Assembly: GCA_048213135.1 (NCBI GenBank) | Contig: PS015093.1 | Location: forward strand, 33,299 to 97,298 | Length of the DNA stretch: 64,000 nucleotides | Direction: 5' to 3' | From: Reclinomonas americana ATCC 50394 | Lineage: Eukaryota; Jakobida; Jakobea; Jakobida | Shown: one piece after another, positions 30,527 to 41,528 of the stretch | Position numbering within the stretch: position 1 is the stretch's first letter | Layout of the letters: the number at the start of each line of letters is the position of its first letter | Notes under the pieces: model-generated | Databases searched by the model: none | Seen by the model: only the letters and a program-made list of their open reading frames with translations | Told to the model about the DNA's origin: nothing | Position numbers and translations under genes: made by a program

Positions 30527-33500
30527 NNNNNNNNNNNNNNNNNNNNNNNNNNNNNNNNNNNNNNNNNNNNNNNNNNNNNNNNNNNNNNNNNNNNNNNNNN
30601 NNNNNNNNNNNNNNNNNNNNNNNNNNNNNNNNNNNNNNNNNNNNTCCTCCCTCCTTCCTCCCTCCCTTCCCTCCCTTCCCTTCCTCCCTCTCTCCCTCTC
30701 TCCCTCCTTCCCTTCCCCCTCCCTCCCTCTCCCTCCCTACTCCTCCTTCCCCTTTATCCCCCTTTATCTCCCCCTTCCCCTCGACCACCCTCCCTTCCCC
30801 TTTATCTCCCCTTATCTCCCCCCTTCCCCTCCATGGCCACCACCCACCTGGGTATCCCCCGCCACCACCCCCCAGCACATCAGCAGGTTCGGATGCCTCA
30901 ACGACGCCATCAGCCGCACCTCTCCGGCAAACGAGCGCACCGCCTCATCTTCTTCAAAGGACGGCGCGTTGCCAAAGGCCCTGTGAATGGACATGTCAGC
31001 GTTCGCCTCAAGAGCAGAGAAGAGAAGAGAAGAGTCTGCAAACCACGGCGCTCGGAAGCTCTTGACGGCCACCTGCAGACCTCGCCACACGCCGAGGTAC
31101 ACATCGCCGAAAGAGCCGGCGCCGACTCGTCGCACAAACTGAATGTCGTCGGAGCGGATGATCTGGATGCGTGCGTCGCCCGGCCCGAAGCGCGAGTCGA
31201 GGTCCGGGTCGGGGGAGGTGATGTAGCGCACGAACAGCGAGTGGCCCTCGACGGGTCGCGGCGAGGCGCCGGCCTCGCTGTTGGTGCTGAGATACACGCG
31301 ACCGGAGGGCAGCAGTGGCTGCTTCTCCTCGTGCACGATCTGCTGCTGACTTTCCTCCACCATGAACAGGAAGGTGAGGAAGAAGCTGCTCGGGGGGATC
31401 AAATGATGAGACGAGAGACTCGGGCGACAAGGAGGAGCGATGAACGCACAATGTGGTCAACATATCAGCCGACTGCGGTACGTGAAGAGGGGACGTGTGA
31501 GGTACAGCTGGGGAAGCTCAGCATGCATCAACTGCTCACCATGTAAACGCAGTCGAGGGCATTCTTGTGTCCAGTCTGCGAGGAGAGCACGGTGAGCCAC
31601 GCGAACATCGTGGAGAGATAAAGAGAGGGAGAGACAGACAGACACAGACAAGAAGGAGAAAGAGAGACGGCGGGAGACAGAGAGAGAGAGAGAGAGCACG
31701 AGAGAGAGAGAGAGAGAGTAGTGAGCACGAGCAGTGCCTAGTTTGCCTTATTGCCGATNNNNNNNNNNNNNNNNNNNNNNNNNNNNNNNNNNNNNNNNNN
31801 NNNNNNNNNNNNNNNNNNNNNNNNNNNNNNNNNNNNNNNNNNNNNNNNNNNNNNNNNNNNNNNNNNNNNNNNNNNNNNNNNNNNNNNNNNNNNNNNNNNN
31901 NNNNNNNNNNNNNNNNNNNNNNNNNNNNNNNNNNNNNNNNNNNNNNNNNNNNNNNNNNNNNNNNNNNNNNNNNNNNNNNNNNNNNNNNNNNNNNNNNNNN
32001 NNNNNNNNNNNNNNNNNNNNNNNNNNNNNNNNNNNNNNNNNNNNNNNNNNNNNNNNNNNNNNNNNNNNNNNNNNNNNNNNNNNNNNNNNNNNNNNNNNNN
32101 NNNNNNNNNNNNNNNNNNNNNNNNNNNNNNNNNNNNNNNNNNNNNNNNNNNNNNNNNNNNNNNNNNNNNNNNNNNNNNNNNNNNNNNNNNNNNNNNNNNN
32201 NNNNNNNNNNNNNNNNNNNNNNNNNNNNNNNNNNNNNNNNNNNNNNNNNNNNNNNNNNNNNNNNNNNNNNNNNNNNNNNNNNNNNNNNNNNNNNNNNNNN
32301 NNNNNNNNNNNNNNNNNNNNNNNNNNNNNNNNNNNNNNNNNNNNNNNNNNNNNNNNNNNNNNNNNNNNNNNNNNNNNNNNNNNNNNNNNNNNNNNNNNNN
32401 NNNNNNNNNNNNNNNNNNNNNNNNNNNNNNNNNNNNNNNNNNNNNNNNNNNNNNNNNNNNNNNNNNNNNNNNNNNNNNNNNNNNNNNNNNNNNNNNNNNN
32501 NNNNNNNNNNNNNNNNNNNNNNNAGAGAGCACGAGAGAGAGAGAGAGAGAGTAGTGAGCACGAGCAGTGCCAGTTTGCCTTATTGCCGATGCCAAAATCG
32601 CTGGTAAAGAGCAGGCCAAACTTGCAAAACACCAGCGCGCTGCAGCAGAGCTCCCAGATGCCACTCTTCGTCAGCAGCGCATTGATGGCCGCCACTCCGC
32701 CAAGCGCGACACCAACTCCGTCCAACCCATAGAATATGATCGAGTACTGCGGTTCATCGGCCACAGTCTACACACAGTAGAGGTCGGTGGCCAGCGGCAA
32801 CAAAGCACAACACGTGAACCGAACGAACGAACCAGCGCCAGTGTGCCCACCACCATCATGATGGTGCCGACAATTGAGTTAATGACCCACGGCCGGTGCA
32901 GCGACGAGATGCCGAGACAGCACAGACAGCTGACACGCGAGCGCGGTCGGTTGTGCGTGATCAGTGCCGCTCCAACGTACCCAAACAAAAAGTACTGCCA
33001 CGACACAATAAGCAAGAAGGAAACACGGCCTTCAGCTTTTTCTCCTCGAGTCTCACATCAGCAGCATCCAAGGCAGAGAAGGCCGGGTAACCATGGTCAC
33101 TAATGATCCTGTGCATCAAGTATAAGACACAGAGACACGCGCGCAGTAAGAGCAGAGAAAGAGTCAGAAAATCCGACCTTCCGAACGCCATCAACACGAG
33201 GATCACGGCCGATAGAACAAGAAACGTCATGTGCTCTGTGAGCAGAGAGCAAGAGTGAGCATTACAGAAGAGAGCATGCACCTCACCACCTCACCAGTGC
33301 GCAGAGGTATCCTGCGTCCTTTGGTCACATGTCGTCGTTGCCACAATGCCTGCATGCGACCAGTCATCAGTCACAATGTGAAGCTCACACAATGTAAACT
33401 GCCGCACCAGAACGCCCATCAGCAACGTCTCCGCGAGCAACCCCGAGCCAGAGATGACGCCAGCCAAGGTATGCGAGAACGGAGATTTCTTTGTGACAAC

Positions 33501-33614
33501 GTCGAGCATAAGAAGTTGCATTGTGAACACCACAGGAGGAGGAATGCAGAGGAGGCTCACCACTACAATAGTGAGCGCATTGACACACCACCCATCGTCT
33601 CCACTGAGTGCCAT
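29956..33614 (-). CDS. Multipass membrane receptor-like protein kinase (TKL type), catalytic loop missing in gap
   Basis: The proposed start ATG at 33614 (MALSGDDGWCVNALTIVVVS) leads into several hydrophobic helices in successive exons: ALTIVVVSLLCIPPPVVFTM, GLLAETLLMGVLV, MTFLVLSAVILVLMAFG, YFLFGYVGAAL, VINSIVGTIMMVVGTLAL, YSIIFYGLDGVGVALGG, ELCCSALVFCKFGLLFT and MLTTFSFFLTFLFMV, so seven or eight membrane segments. The cytosolic part is a kinase: glycine loop GAGSFGDVYLG (31091-31123), VAVKSF with the ATP Lys, the alpha-C Glu in FAGEVRLMASLRHPNLL, then ADVWSFGVVLWELAHQQRPF (about 30300-30376) and YDPTQRPTY. The stop is at 29956-29958. The stretch with HRD, DFG and APE should lie between about 30384 and 30850, where there is intron-like repeat and an N run. 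The kinase subfamily resembles tyrosine-kinase-like (RAF/DRK/MLK) enzymes. Exon joins between the first and third helices could not be resolved in frame. Confidence 0.7.
30527..30644. other. Assembly gap (118 N) inside kinase gene
   Basis: Gap in CT/CCTCC repeat between the N-lobe and C-lobe exons of the kinase; likely hides the exon or exons with the catalytic loop. Confidence 0.95.
31759..32523. other. Assembly gap (765 N) with identical flanks
   Basis: The about 65 bp left of the gap (GA repeat, then GTAGTGAGCACGAGCAGTGC and TTTGCCTTATTGCCGAT) recur immediately to the right (32524-32590) with one or two differences. The two contig ends therefore overlap and the real gap may be zero. Confidence 0.95.
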
Positions 33615-33677
33615 TGTGCGCAGTCTTCGTGGGTCCTGTGTGACACAGTCTTCTTTCCGTCATATTGTCAACAGTCC
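33615..33677. promoter_or_regulatory. Very short divergent intergenic region, kinase / glycosyltransferase A
   Basis: Only 63 bp separate the two proposed start codons. If both are right, promoters and leaders overlap or the kinase starts further downstream. Confidence 0.3.
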
Positions 33678-36058
33678 ATGCGCAGAGTGCTGCTTCTGTT
33701 ACTGCTTTTGGCAGTCACAGTACGCGCACAAGGTCCCTTGCCTCCACTGCACATCAACCTTCCATCACGCCACTCACTCTCCCATTTGCAGAGTTGCTCA
33801 CAGATCAACATTTGCACACTCACACTGACTGGTCATCGTCGTCTTCTCCGCGTGTGCGCACTGGTGACTTGTGGTTGCTCCGCGAACGCATCCCCGACGC
33901 ATCTGGAGTGGAAGCATTCCTCTTTGATGCGGATGAGACGCACAAGTCATTCGCGCTCTCGTTGAATGGCTTTGACTGGTTGCAGGATGCTGGTACGAGT
34001 GTCTCTGCTGGTGATGCTGTTACATAACGCATGTTGAGAGCTTCTCTCGTGTGTCTACAGTGGCAGAGGCTGTGGAGAAAGAGAAGCTGGGCCTCGGAGC
34101 GTTGCATATGACGGTGTATGTCATGCGGAAGAAATTTGAAGATGAAGGCGTGATGCCTGAGTTGTCGTCGATGAAGGTGCGTGTGACGACTGAGATGCTT
34201 TGTTGCGCCGTGTTGCGTGACTGGGAGACAGACGGCTGCACCGGGAGTTCGCACTGCGGGCAAGCGACCGGTGGTGCCGAGGCGCACGGTGGGACTGTTT
34301 GTGGATGGTCGCGTGCATACGTTGTTGGTGGAGGCTGATGGCTCGGATGTGGAGGCTGCTGGTGCGTGCGCGCAAGGGTGATGATGTTTTTTTCGTGTGA
34401 CTGATAGCCTCACGTTGTCGTCGGCCAGTGGCCAAGTTCGTGTCGACCAGGACGATTGAGAAGGAATTCGTGCCGGCAATGGTGCACGCTGTGCGTATGC
34501 AGCTGGAGGCACACGATCCGGAGGTACGTCACTCTTTCCACTGTCTTGTTGCGCTGTCTCACACGTTCGTACACCACAGCCGTCGCAGTTGCCGTACAGC
34601 ATGGCCCGCATGCAGTATCTCCGCAAGGGCTTTGTGGTGCCTCTCACCGAGCCCGCCATTGTCGAGGAGAATCCGGTGGTGGTCATGGTGGATGCGCTGC
34701 GTAACCACGTGGGCGTGCTTGGTGCGTTGTCGCCCTGCCTTCCCTCCCCTTCCCTCCCCTTTCCCTCCCCTTTCCCCCCTTTCCCTCCCCCTTCCCTCCC
34801 CCTTCCCTCCCCTTCCCTCCCCTTCCCTCATCCACTGCTTTGCCTGACACTTGATGGCAGCCGACGACCCGCGAAAGCCTTCGTACCGCTGCTCCTTTAT
34901 TCAGCATCCGTTCCCCCAGAGGAAGAAATGTGCGCCGCTGATTGCCGCTGCACGCAAGTGGGTGGAGAACAATGTGGAGGTGCATCTCCACATCACTTCC
35001 CTCCTCGCCTCAGTTCACTCCTCTCATCGCCTGTGATGCAGCGTGTCGCCACACACTTCCTGCCCCCGCCGCCACCCACATCGGAACCGCCACCCCTGCC
35101 GCCACCGCCACCACGCAGTCCCTACTTTATCGGTTCCGACACCATGTCGGGCGCCGAACTTGCCGCGCTTTCCGCCGGCGTGCGCAGCGTCGGCCGTGTG
35201 CGCCCGTGGGAGTGCTCGTACCGCAACGGACTGAAGGAGAGCACCGGTCGCAACGAGCCGTCGGCTCCCGAAGACAACCTCGCCAGCTCCTTGTTTGTCA
35301 AGTCGCAGCCACGGCCCGTCGTTGGCCAGCTGGCCACGATCGTGCTCGGCGTGTTCTCCATGGACGACAAGGAGGCGCAGCGTGACGACTTGCGCGAGAC
35401 GTGGATGCGATACCCCAATGTGTATCACCGCACGCGCAACCCCGAGGGCTCGGTGCAGGTGGTGTTCGTGTTGGGCCGGCCGCGCAACGCGGAGCTGGCC
35501 AGCCGGTTGCGTGCCGAGCAGGAGAAACACGGCGACCTGTTCTTCTTGGACATTCGGGAGAACGTGAACGCCGGCAAGATGCACGACTGGCTGTCGTCCG
35601 CCGCGGATCACTTCCGCGGCACGAACGTGCGCTACGTGGGCAAGTGCGACCACGATGCCTTTGTGCGCACCGTGCAGCTGGAGCGCGAGTTGTCCAAGCT
35701 GCCGCGTGAGCGGCTGTACTGGGGTGCCTCGCTCGTCGGCTATCGGGACGGCGTGGCGCTGGACTACATCATCTCCTTCACCAACCTGCTGTCGTGGGAT
35801 CTGGTGGAGTGGCTGCGCCGTGCACCGCTGGGCAGTCTCGAGCACCTCGGCAACGACGACTGCGCCACGGGCTCATGGTTCGCCATGGAGAACTTGCCGG
35901 TGCACATGGTGGGCGACAGCCGCTTCCACGACTACCTCGGCAAGCTGCTGGCCATCATTCCCGAACCGCTCAGCGAGCAGACAATCGCCGTGCACCGCGT
36001 TGACAGCCGCGACTTGCTGGATCTTCTCATGCGCCAGTACCCGTCAGAAGACGAATAA
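33678..36058 (+). CDS. Secreted GT31-like glycosyltransferase, tandem copy A
   Basis: ATG 33678 begins a cleavable signal peptide (MRRVLLLLLLLAVTVRAQG). About 270 residues of an unrecognised N-terminal region follow over several exons (RTGDLWLLRERIPDASGVEA; RTVGLFVDGRVHTLLVEADG; MARMQYLRKGFVVPLTEPA; RCSFIQHPFPQRKKCAPLI). A Pro linker (LPPPPPTSEPPPLPPPPPR) precedes a single long exon with a beta-1,3-galactosyltransferase-like domain. It has ATIVLGVFSMDDKEAQRDDL and RETWMRYPN (family RR..IR.TW), VVFVLGRPRN, GDLFFLDIRENVNAGKMHDW and the metal-binding DxD as DHD in YVGKCDHDAFV (35648-35656). TAA is at 36056-36058. The product likely transfers a sugar to glycans in the Golgi lumen or is secreted. 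Unlike most GT31 enzymes it has no signal anchor. Copies B and C follow head to tail. Confidence 0.8.
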
Positions 36059-36169
36059 TATGCGTCCTATGGTGGTGGAATACAGGTGCATGCATGACGA
36101 TCCTCCGATATCGCTTACATGAACGTTCGCGTCCGTCCTCGCCCTTCGCCAACCGACTCGCTGGCATCC

Positions 36170-38565
36170 ATGCCACGCACGCAGTCAATGCCGCTTCTGC
36201 TGCTGCTACTGCTAATCACCGCAGTATGCGCACACGATGGTACGATGCACACGCACAGTGTTCGCGCGCTTTCTTACACACACTCTCTCTCTCACACACA
36301 CAGCGACTCACACTCACGAGAATGATCACACACCACCGCGCCCACCATCGCCATCGTGGACACTGTCAACAGGGTCATCGTCATCGGCCAGACAACGTGT
36401 GGGCGACATGTGGTTGCTGCGTGAGAAGGGATCGCACATTCCGGGCTTCACTCTCACTGTGTACGATGCGGACGAGAAGTTCAAGACCATTCCCATTCCC
36501 TACGCTGGCTTTGTGTGGTTCGAGGACGCAGGTGAGGGAGTGAGTGAGAGTGAGAGAGTGAGAAGATCGCGCGAAAAGCCAGCTTACCATTCCTCCGAAT
36601 GGCATGCAGTGGTGGATGCGATCACCAAGGCAAATGCAGGCTTCAATGCTGCTCATGCGGGACTGATGGTGTGTCGGCAGCTCACTGCGCGAGACGGCGT
36701 GTGGCCGGAGCCTGCGCAGCTCAATGTTGCGCGTACACGTGCTTGTTTTCGTCCGCTGAGTTGTCTGTTGACTTTTGTTGTGCAGGCGGTGGCACCGGGA
36801 GTTCGCACCTCGGGGAAGCGTCCGGCTGTACCGCGGAGGAGAGTGGGTCTCTTTGTGGACGGCCGTGTGCGCATCTTGTCGGTGCGAGTGGACGGTCGGG
36901 ATGTGAACGAAGTCGGTATGTATGTCTCCTGTTGTTTTCCTCTCTTGTCTCTTCCGCTCACTCGTGTTGTCGGCAGTGTCGTCGTTTGCGTCGGCGAATG
37001 CGATCGAGTCGGTGTTTGTGCCTGCCATGGCACTCGCAGTGCATCGTCAGCTGCAGACAAACGCCGAAGAGGTTCTGTTGCACGGCATCGGTTTTCTCAA
37101 GCGTGAGAATTCATCTCACATCGCTGCGCGTGTTGCAGCCCCTGGATGTGCCTATCGGCATGTCCCGCCTCCAGCACCTCCGCAAGGGCTTCGTGGTGCC
37201 TCTCACCGAGCCCGAGGAGGCCGTTCAGCACCCAGTGGTGGTGATGGTCGGCGCCTTTCACCACGATGTGAACACTCTTGGTGCGTCCACTTGTCTCCTG
37301 TTTGTCACTCCTCTCCCTCACACTCCGTCGTGTGTTTGTTTGCAGCCGACGACCCACTGCAGCCGTCGTTTCGTTGCACGTTCATCCGACACCCTTTTCA
37401 GGAGAGGAGCAGATGCGCACCTCTCATCGCTGCAGCGCGCTCGTGGATCGCGGCGAATGCAGAGGTTCGCACTCATATCCTCCCTCTTTATCCCTCTCAC
37501 CCTCTCGTGCCTCACCCGCCCATGACACTGCAGCGGGTCGCCATTCACTTTCTGCCTCCACCACCACCCACCCTGGAGCCGCCACCATTACCGCCACCGC
37601 CACCACGCAGTCCTTACTTTGTCGGCTCGGACACCATGACTGGCGCCCAGCTGCTGGCACTTGCCACCAGCGGCCACCCGAACGTGGGTCGCATACGACC
37701 GTGGCGGTGCTCGTTCCAGACCTTTGATGGCTTCACGGGGCACGCTGAGCGAACCCGCTACACCGTGTCGGATCCCGAAGACAACGTCTTCAGCTCCATG
37801 TTTGTCAAGTCGCAGCCACGACCCGTGGTTGGGCGGATGGCCACCATTGTGTTGGGGGTGTTCTCCATGGATGAACGGGAGGCGCAGCGTGACGACGTGC
37901 GCCAGACGTGGATGCGATACCCCAACGTGTATCACCGCACGCGCAACCCGAGTGGCTCCGTACAAGTGGTATTCGTGCTGGGCCGACCGCGCAACGCGAC
38001 TGTGGCTCGACGGTTACGTGCGGAGCAGGAGAGACACGGCGATCTGTTCTTTGTGGACATTCTCGAAAACCTCAACTCTGGCAAGATGCACGACTTTCTC
38101 GTGGCGGCAGCGGATCACTTCCGCGGAGCAAATGTGCGCTACGTGGGCAAAGTTGACCATGATGCCTTTGTGCGCACCGTGCAGCTGGAGCGTGAGCTGT
38201 CCAAGCTGCCACGCGAAAGACTCTACTGGGGGCCAGGACTGGTGGCGTACCGTGACGGAGTGGCTCTGGACTACACAGTGAGCTTCATCAACCTGCTGTC
38301 GTGGGATCTGGTGGAGTGGGTGCGACAGGCACCGTTGGGCAGCCTGGAGCACTTGGGACTCGACGACTGCACACTGGGTTCGTGGTTTGCTACGGAAAAT
38401 GTTCCGGTGCACTTTGTGGGCGACAGCCGCTTCCACGATCTGTTCGGCGCCGCCGACGCCATCATCTCGGAGCGACTGACAGAGGAGAGCATCGCGGTGC
38501 ACCGCGTGCACACTGGTGACATGCTGCGGCTGTTCATGCGCCAGTTTCCACCCGACGACGAGTAA
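36170..38565 (+). CDS. Secreted GT31-like glycosyltransferase, tandem copy B
   Basis: The ATG at 36170 (MPRTQSMPLLLLLLLITAVC) gives a signal peptide; an in-frame ATG at 36119 would add 17 residues. Exon order repeats copy A: GDMWLLREKGSHIPGFTLTV, VGLFVDGRVRILSVRVDGRD, MSRLQHLRKGFVVPLTEPE, RCTFIRHPFQERSRCAPLIA, the LPPPPPTLEPPPLPPPPPR linker, then the catalytic exon with IVLGVFSMDEREAQRDDV, RQTWMRYPN and VGKVDHDAFV (DHD at 38155-38163), ending DMLRLFMRQFPPDDE, TAA 38563-38565. The DxD site is complete. It lies 111 bp after copy A and 53 bp before copy C. Protein similarity is highest in the catalytic exon; introns between the copies are not conserved. Confidence 0.8.
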
Positions 38566-38618
38566 AATCCATTTTGAGTGAGAGAGCGATTTGGTTGAAA
38601 AAAACGAAGAAGACGGAC

Positions 38619-41018
38619 ATGCATATGCGACGAGTGCTCCCACTTGTGTTGCTTGTGCTGCTGCTGGTCACTGCTGCCTGTGCACACCAAGGTGGGGTGT
38701 TCACACGCGCCCATACACGGAAGAGCATGCAAGATTTTCACTCTCACAAACATGCATGCAGCAACTCACACTCGTGAAGAGAGTCGCACATCATCACCAC
38801 CAGCGCCACCACCTCGACCACCGCCGACGTGGACATTGTCGACGCCGGCACCAGAGGGCGACACATGGCTGCCTTCCGAGTCAATAGGCTTCAATCTCAT
38901 TGTGCACGACACGGACGAGGAGGAGCGCACGATCTTCATCCATATGCGGGCTTCACGTGGTTCGAGGATGCAGGTGCGACATGGGGGAGTGGAAGTGAGG
39001 GGGCGGGGAGTGAGTTGACATGCTTTTTGTTTTTGGTGTCTGTGTTGATATCAAGTGCGCTTGCACACACAACACAGTGTTGGATGCTGTCAGCAAGGCC
39101 GAGATGGGATTCGGCGCCGCTCAGCAGGGACTGGGATTGTGTCGGCGGCTCACTGCAGAGGAAGGCTCGATGCCGAAGCCTTCACAACTTGGTGTTACGT
39201 GCCTGTGATGCGCGCGTGGCGTGAATGCTACTGCTGACTTTGTTGTGCGCAGGCGGTGGCCCCGGGAGTTCGTGCGTCGGGGAAACGACCGGCTGTACCA
39301 CTGCGCAGAGTGGGTCTCCTTGTGGACGGCCGTGTGCGCGTCTTGTCGGTGCGAGTGGACGGTCGTGATGTGAACGAAGTCGGTGCGTGCGTCTGTGTTG
39401 TCCTCTCTTGTGTTCTCATCCTCACTCGCTGTGTGTTGACGACAGTGTCGTCGTTTGTGTCGGCGAATGCAATCGAGTCGGTGTTTGTGCCGGCCATGGC
39501 AATGGCAGTGCACCACCAGCTGCAGACGAACACCGAAGAGGTTTGCGTTCATCGTCGTTCACTGCTGGTATCGCCTTGCTGAACGTGCGTTTGTGTTTAG
39601 CCATTGGAGGCACCGTACAGCATGGCCCGCATGCAGTACCTCCGCAAGGGCTTCGTGGTGCCTCTCACCGAGCCCGAGTTGGCCGTTCAGCATCCGGTGG
39701 TGGTGATGGTCGGCGCCTACCACCACCATGTGGACTTGCTTGGTACGCGTCCACTCGACTCTCTCATCCCCATTCTCTCCCTCCCCTCACACTCTTGCCT
39801 GTGCTTGTTGGCAGCCGACGACCCGCTGCAGCCGTCGTTCCGCTGCTCACTCATTGGGCGCCCCTTCCCGGAGCGGAAACGATGTGCGCCGTTGATTGCC
39901 GCCGCACGCAAGTGGATCGAGAACAACGTGGAGGTACGTGAGACGTTCCCTCAGCTCCCCCCTCCTTCCCTTCTCACACGTTGACAATGGCGCTGCAGCA
40001 CGTCTTCACGCACTTCCTGCCTCCACCACCACCCACGCTTGAGCCGCCACCACTGCCGCCGCCACCACCACGCAGTCCCTACTTTGTCGGCTCGGACAGT
40101 ATGACTGGCGCCCAACTGCTGGCGCTCGCCGACAGCGGCCACCCGAACGTGGGTCGCGTACGACCGTGGGTGTGCTCGTACCGCACCATCGATGGTTTCA
40201 CCGTGCATCGCTACACTGGACTGGCCCCCCAAGACAACGTCTTCAGCTCCCTGTTTGTCAAGTCACAGCCACGCCCGGTTGCTGGTCGACTGGCCACCAT
40301 TGTGTTGGGTGTGTTCTCCATGGATGAGAACGAGGCGGATCGTGACGATGTGCGCGAGACGTGGATGCGCTACCCCAATGTGTATCACCGCACGTACAAC
40401 CCAGAAGGCTCGGTGCAGGTGGTGTTCGTGTTGGGCAGACCTCGCAATGCGGATCTGGCCCGACGGCTGCGTGCCGAGCAGGAGAAACACGGCGATCTGT
40501 TCTTCTTGGACATTCTCGAGAACATGAGCTCCGGCAAGATGCACGACTTCCTCGCCGCGTCGGCCGATCACTTCCGCGGCACGAATGTGCGCTACGTGGG
40601 CAAGGCCGATCACGACGCCTTTGTGCGCACCGTGCAGCTGGAGCGCGAGCTGTCGAAGCTGCCGCGTGAGCGGCTGTACTGGGGACCGGGATTGGTGGCG
40701 TACCGCGACGGAGTGGCTGTGGAGTATGCGGTCAGCTTTTTGAACCTGCTGTCGTGGGACTTGGTGGAGTGGGTGCGCCGCGTGCCGCTGGGCAGCCTGG
40801 AGCACCTGGGACTCGACGACTGCACGCTGGGTTCGTGGTTCGCGATGGAGAATGTGCCGGTGCACTTTGTGGGCGACGCCCGCTTCCACGATCTATTCGG
40901 CGCCACCGATGCCCTCGTCGAGGCGCGGCTGACCGAGAGGAGCCTCGCGGTGCATCGCGTGCGCGGCGGCGACATGCTGCGTCTGTTCATGCGCCAGTTT
41001 CCGCCGGAGGATGAGTGA
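38619..41018 (+). CDS. Secreted GT31-like glycosyltransferase, tandem copy C
   Basis: Start ATG 38619 or 38625 (MRRVLPLVLLVLLLVTAACA), a signal peptide very close to copy A. The same modules follow: VGLLVDGRVRVLSVRVDGRD, MARMQYLRKGFVVPLTEPE, RCSLIGRPFPERKRCAPLIA, LPPPPPTLEPPPLPPPPPR, then the catalytic exon with LFVKSQPRPVAGRLATIVLG, FSMDENEADRDDV, RETWMRYPN, FVLGRPRNADLARRL and VGKADHDAFV (DHD at 40608-40616). The end is MLRLFMRQFPPEDE, TGA 41016-41018. Copy C is closer to B than to A in the N-terminal region. The start is only 53 bp after the stop of copy B. Confidence 0.8.
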
Positions 41019-41528
41019 GCGGTTGTGTAGTAAACGAGATGTGTAGAATTATGGTTGCAGTGCCGGTGTTCTCCGACAAGGAAGCCCGGCAGCAGTCTTG
41101 GTGACCAATTCCAACCATTCTGGAAACAATGCTTCGAACAAGTCGAAATCTGCGATCCACGTCGTGCGGAATGAAATGCACTTGCATAGACGCACGGCGA
41201 TCTCGGCAGTCGATTATGGCAAATCCAACCCTGTAAATTCGAAGCCGTGCAAAGCAAAGCGCAGCGCGCTTGCAAATGCCTGGTCCGGATCGCAAACACA
41301 GACGCCTTTGATTCACCTCGCGGGTCCATACACTGTCCACCACCCGCCCTCTTGCGTACCGCAGCCGTTTCCTCACCGCGGGGTTGTGGCGCGGTTTTAT
41401 AATTCCGCCGGACAATTCAATTCCACTCGCCGGCCCAACCAACCGAAAGCAATCCAAATAAAACGCGTCACTTGTAGACTCATCGCGAGCGGTCGCTGTG
41501 ACTCGCCTCAGTTAGATAGAGGGCGGCC
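41019..41528. other. Intergenic region upstream of MDM12
   Basis: About 510 bp, less GC-rich than surrounding exons. A minus-strand frame is open but resembles nothing and overlaps the 3' end of glycosyltransferase C. I see no gene here; it probably contains the MDM12 promoter. Confidence 0.5.

Noticed and set aside
40987-41457. 156-codon minus-strand frame upstream of MDM12
   Set aside because: No recognisable domain, overlaps the end of glycosyltransferase C, and its residue composition is not protein-like.
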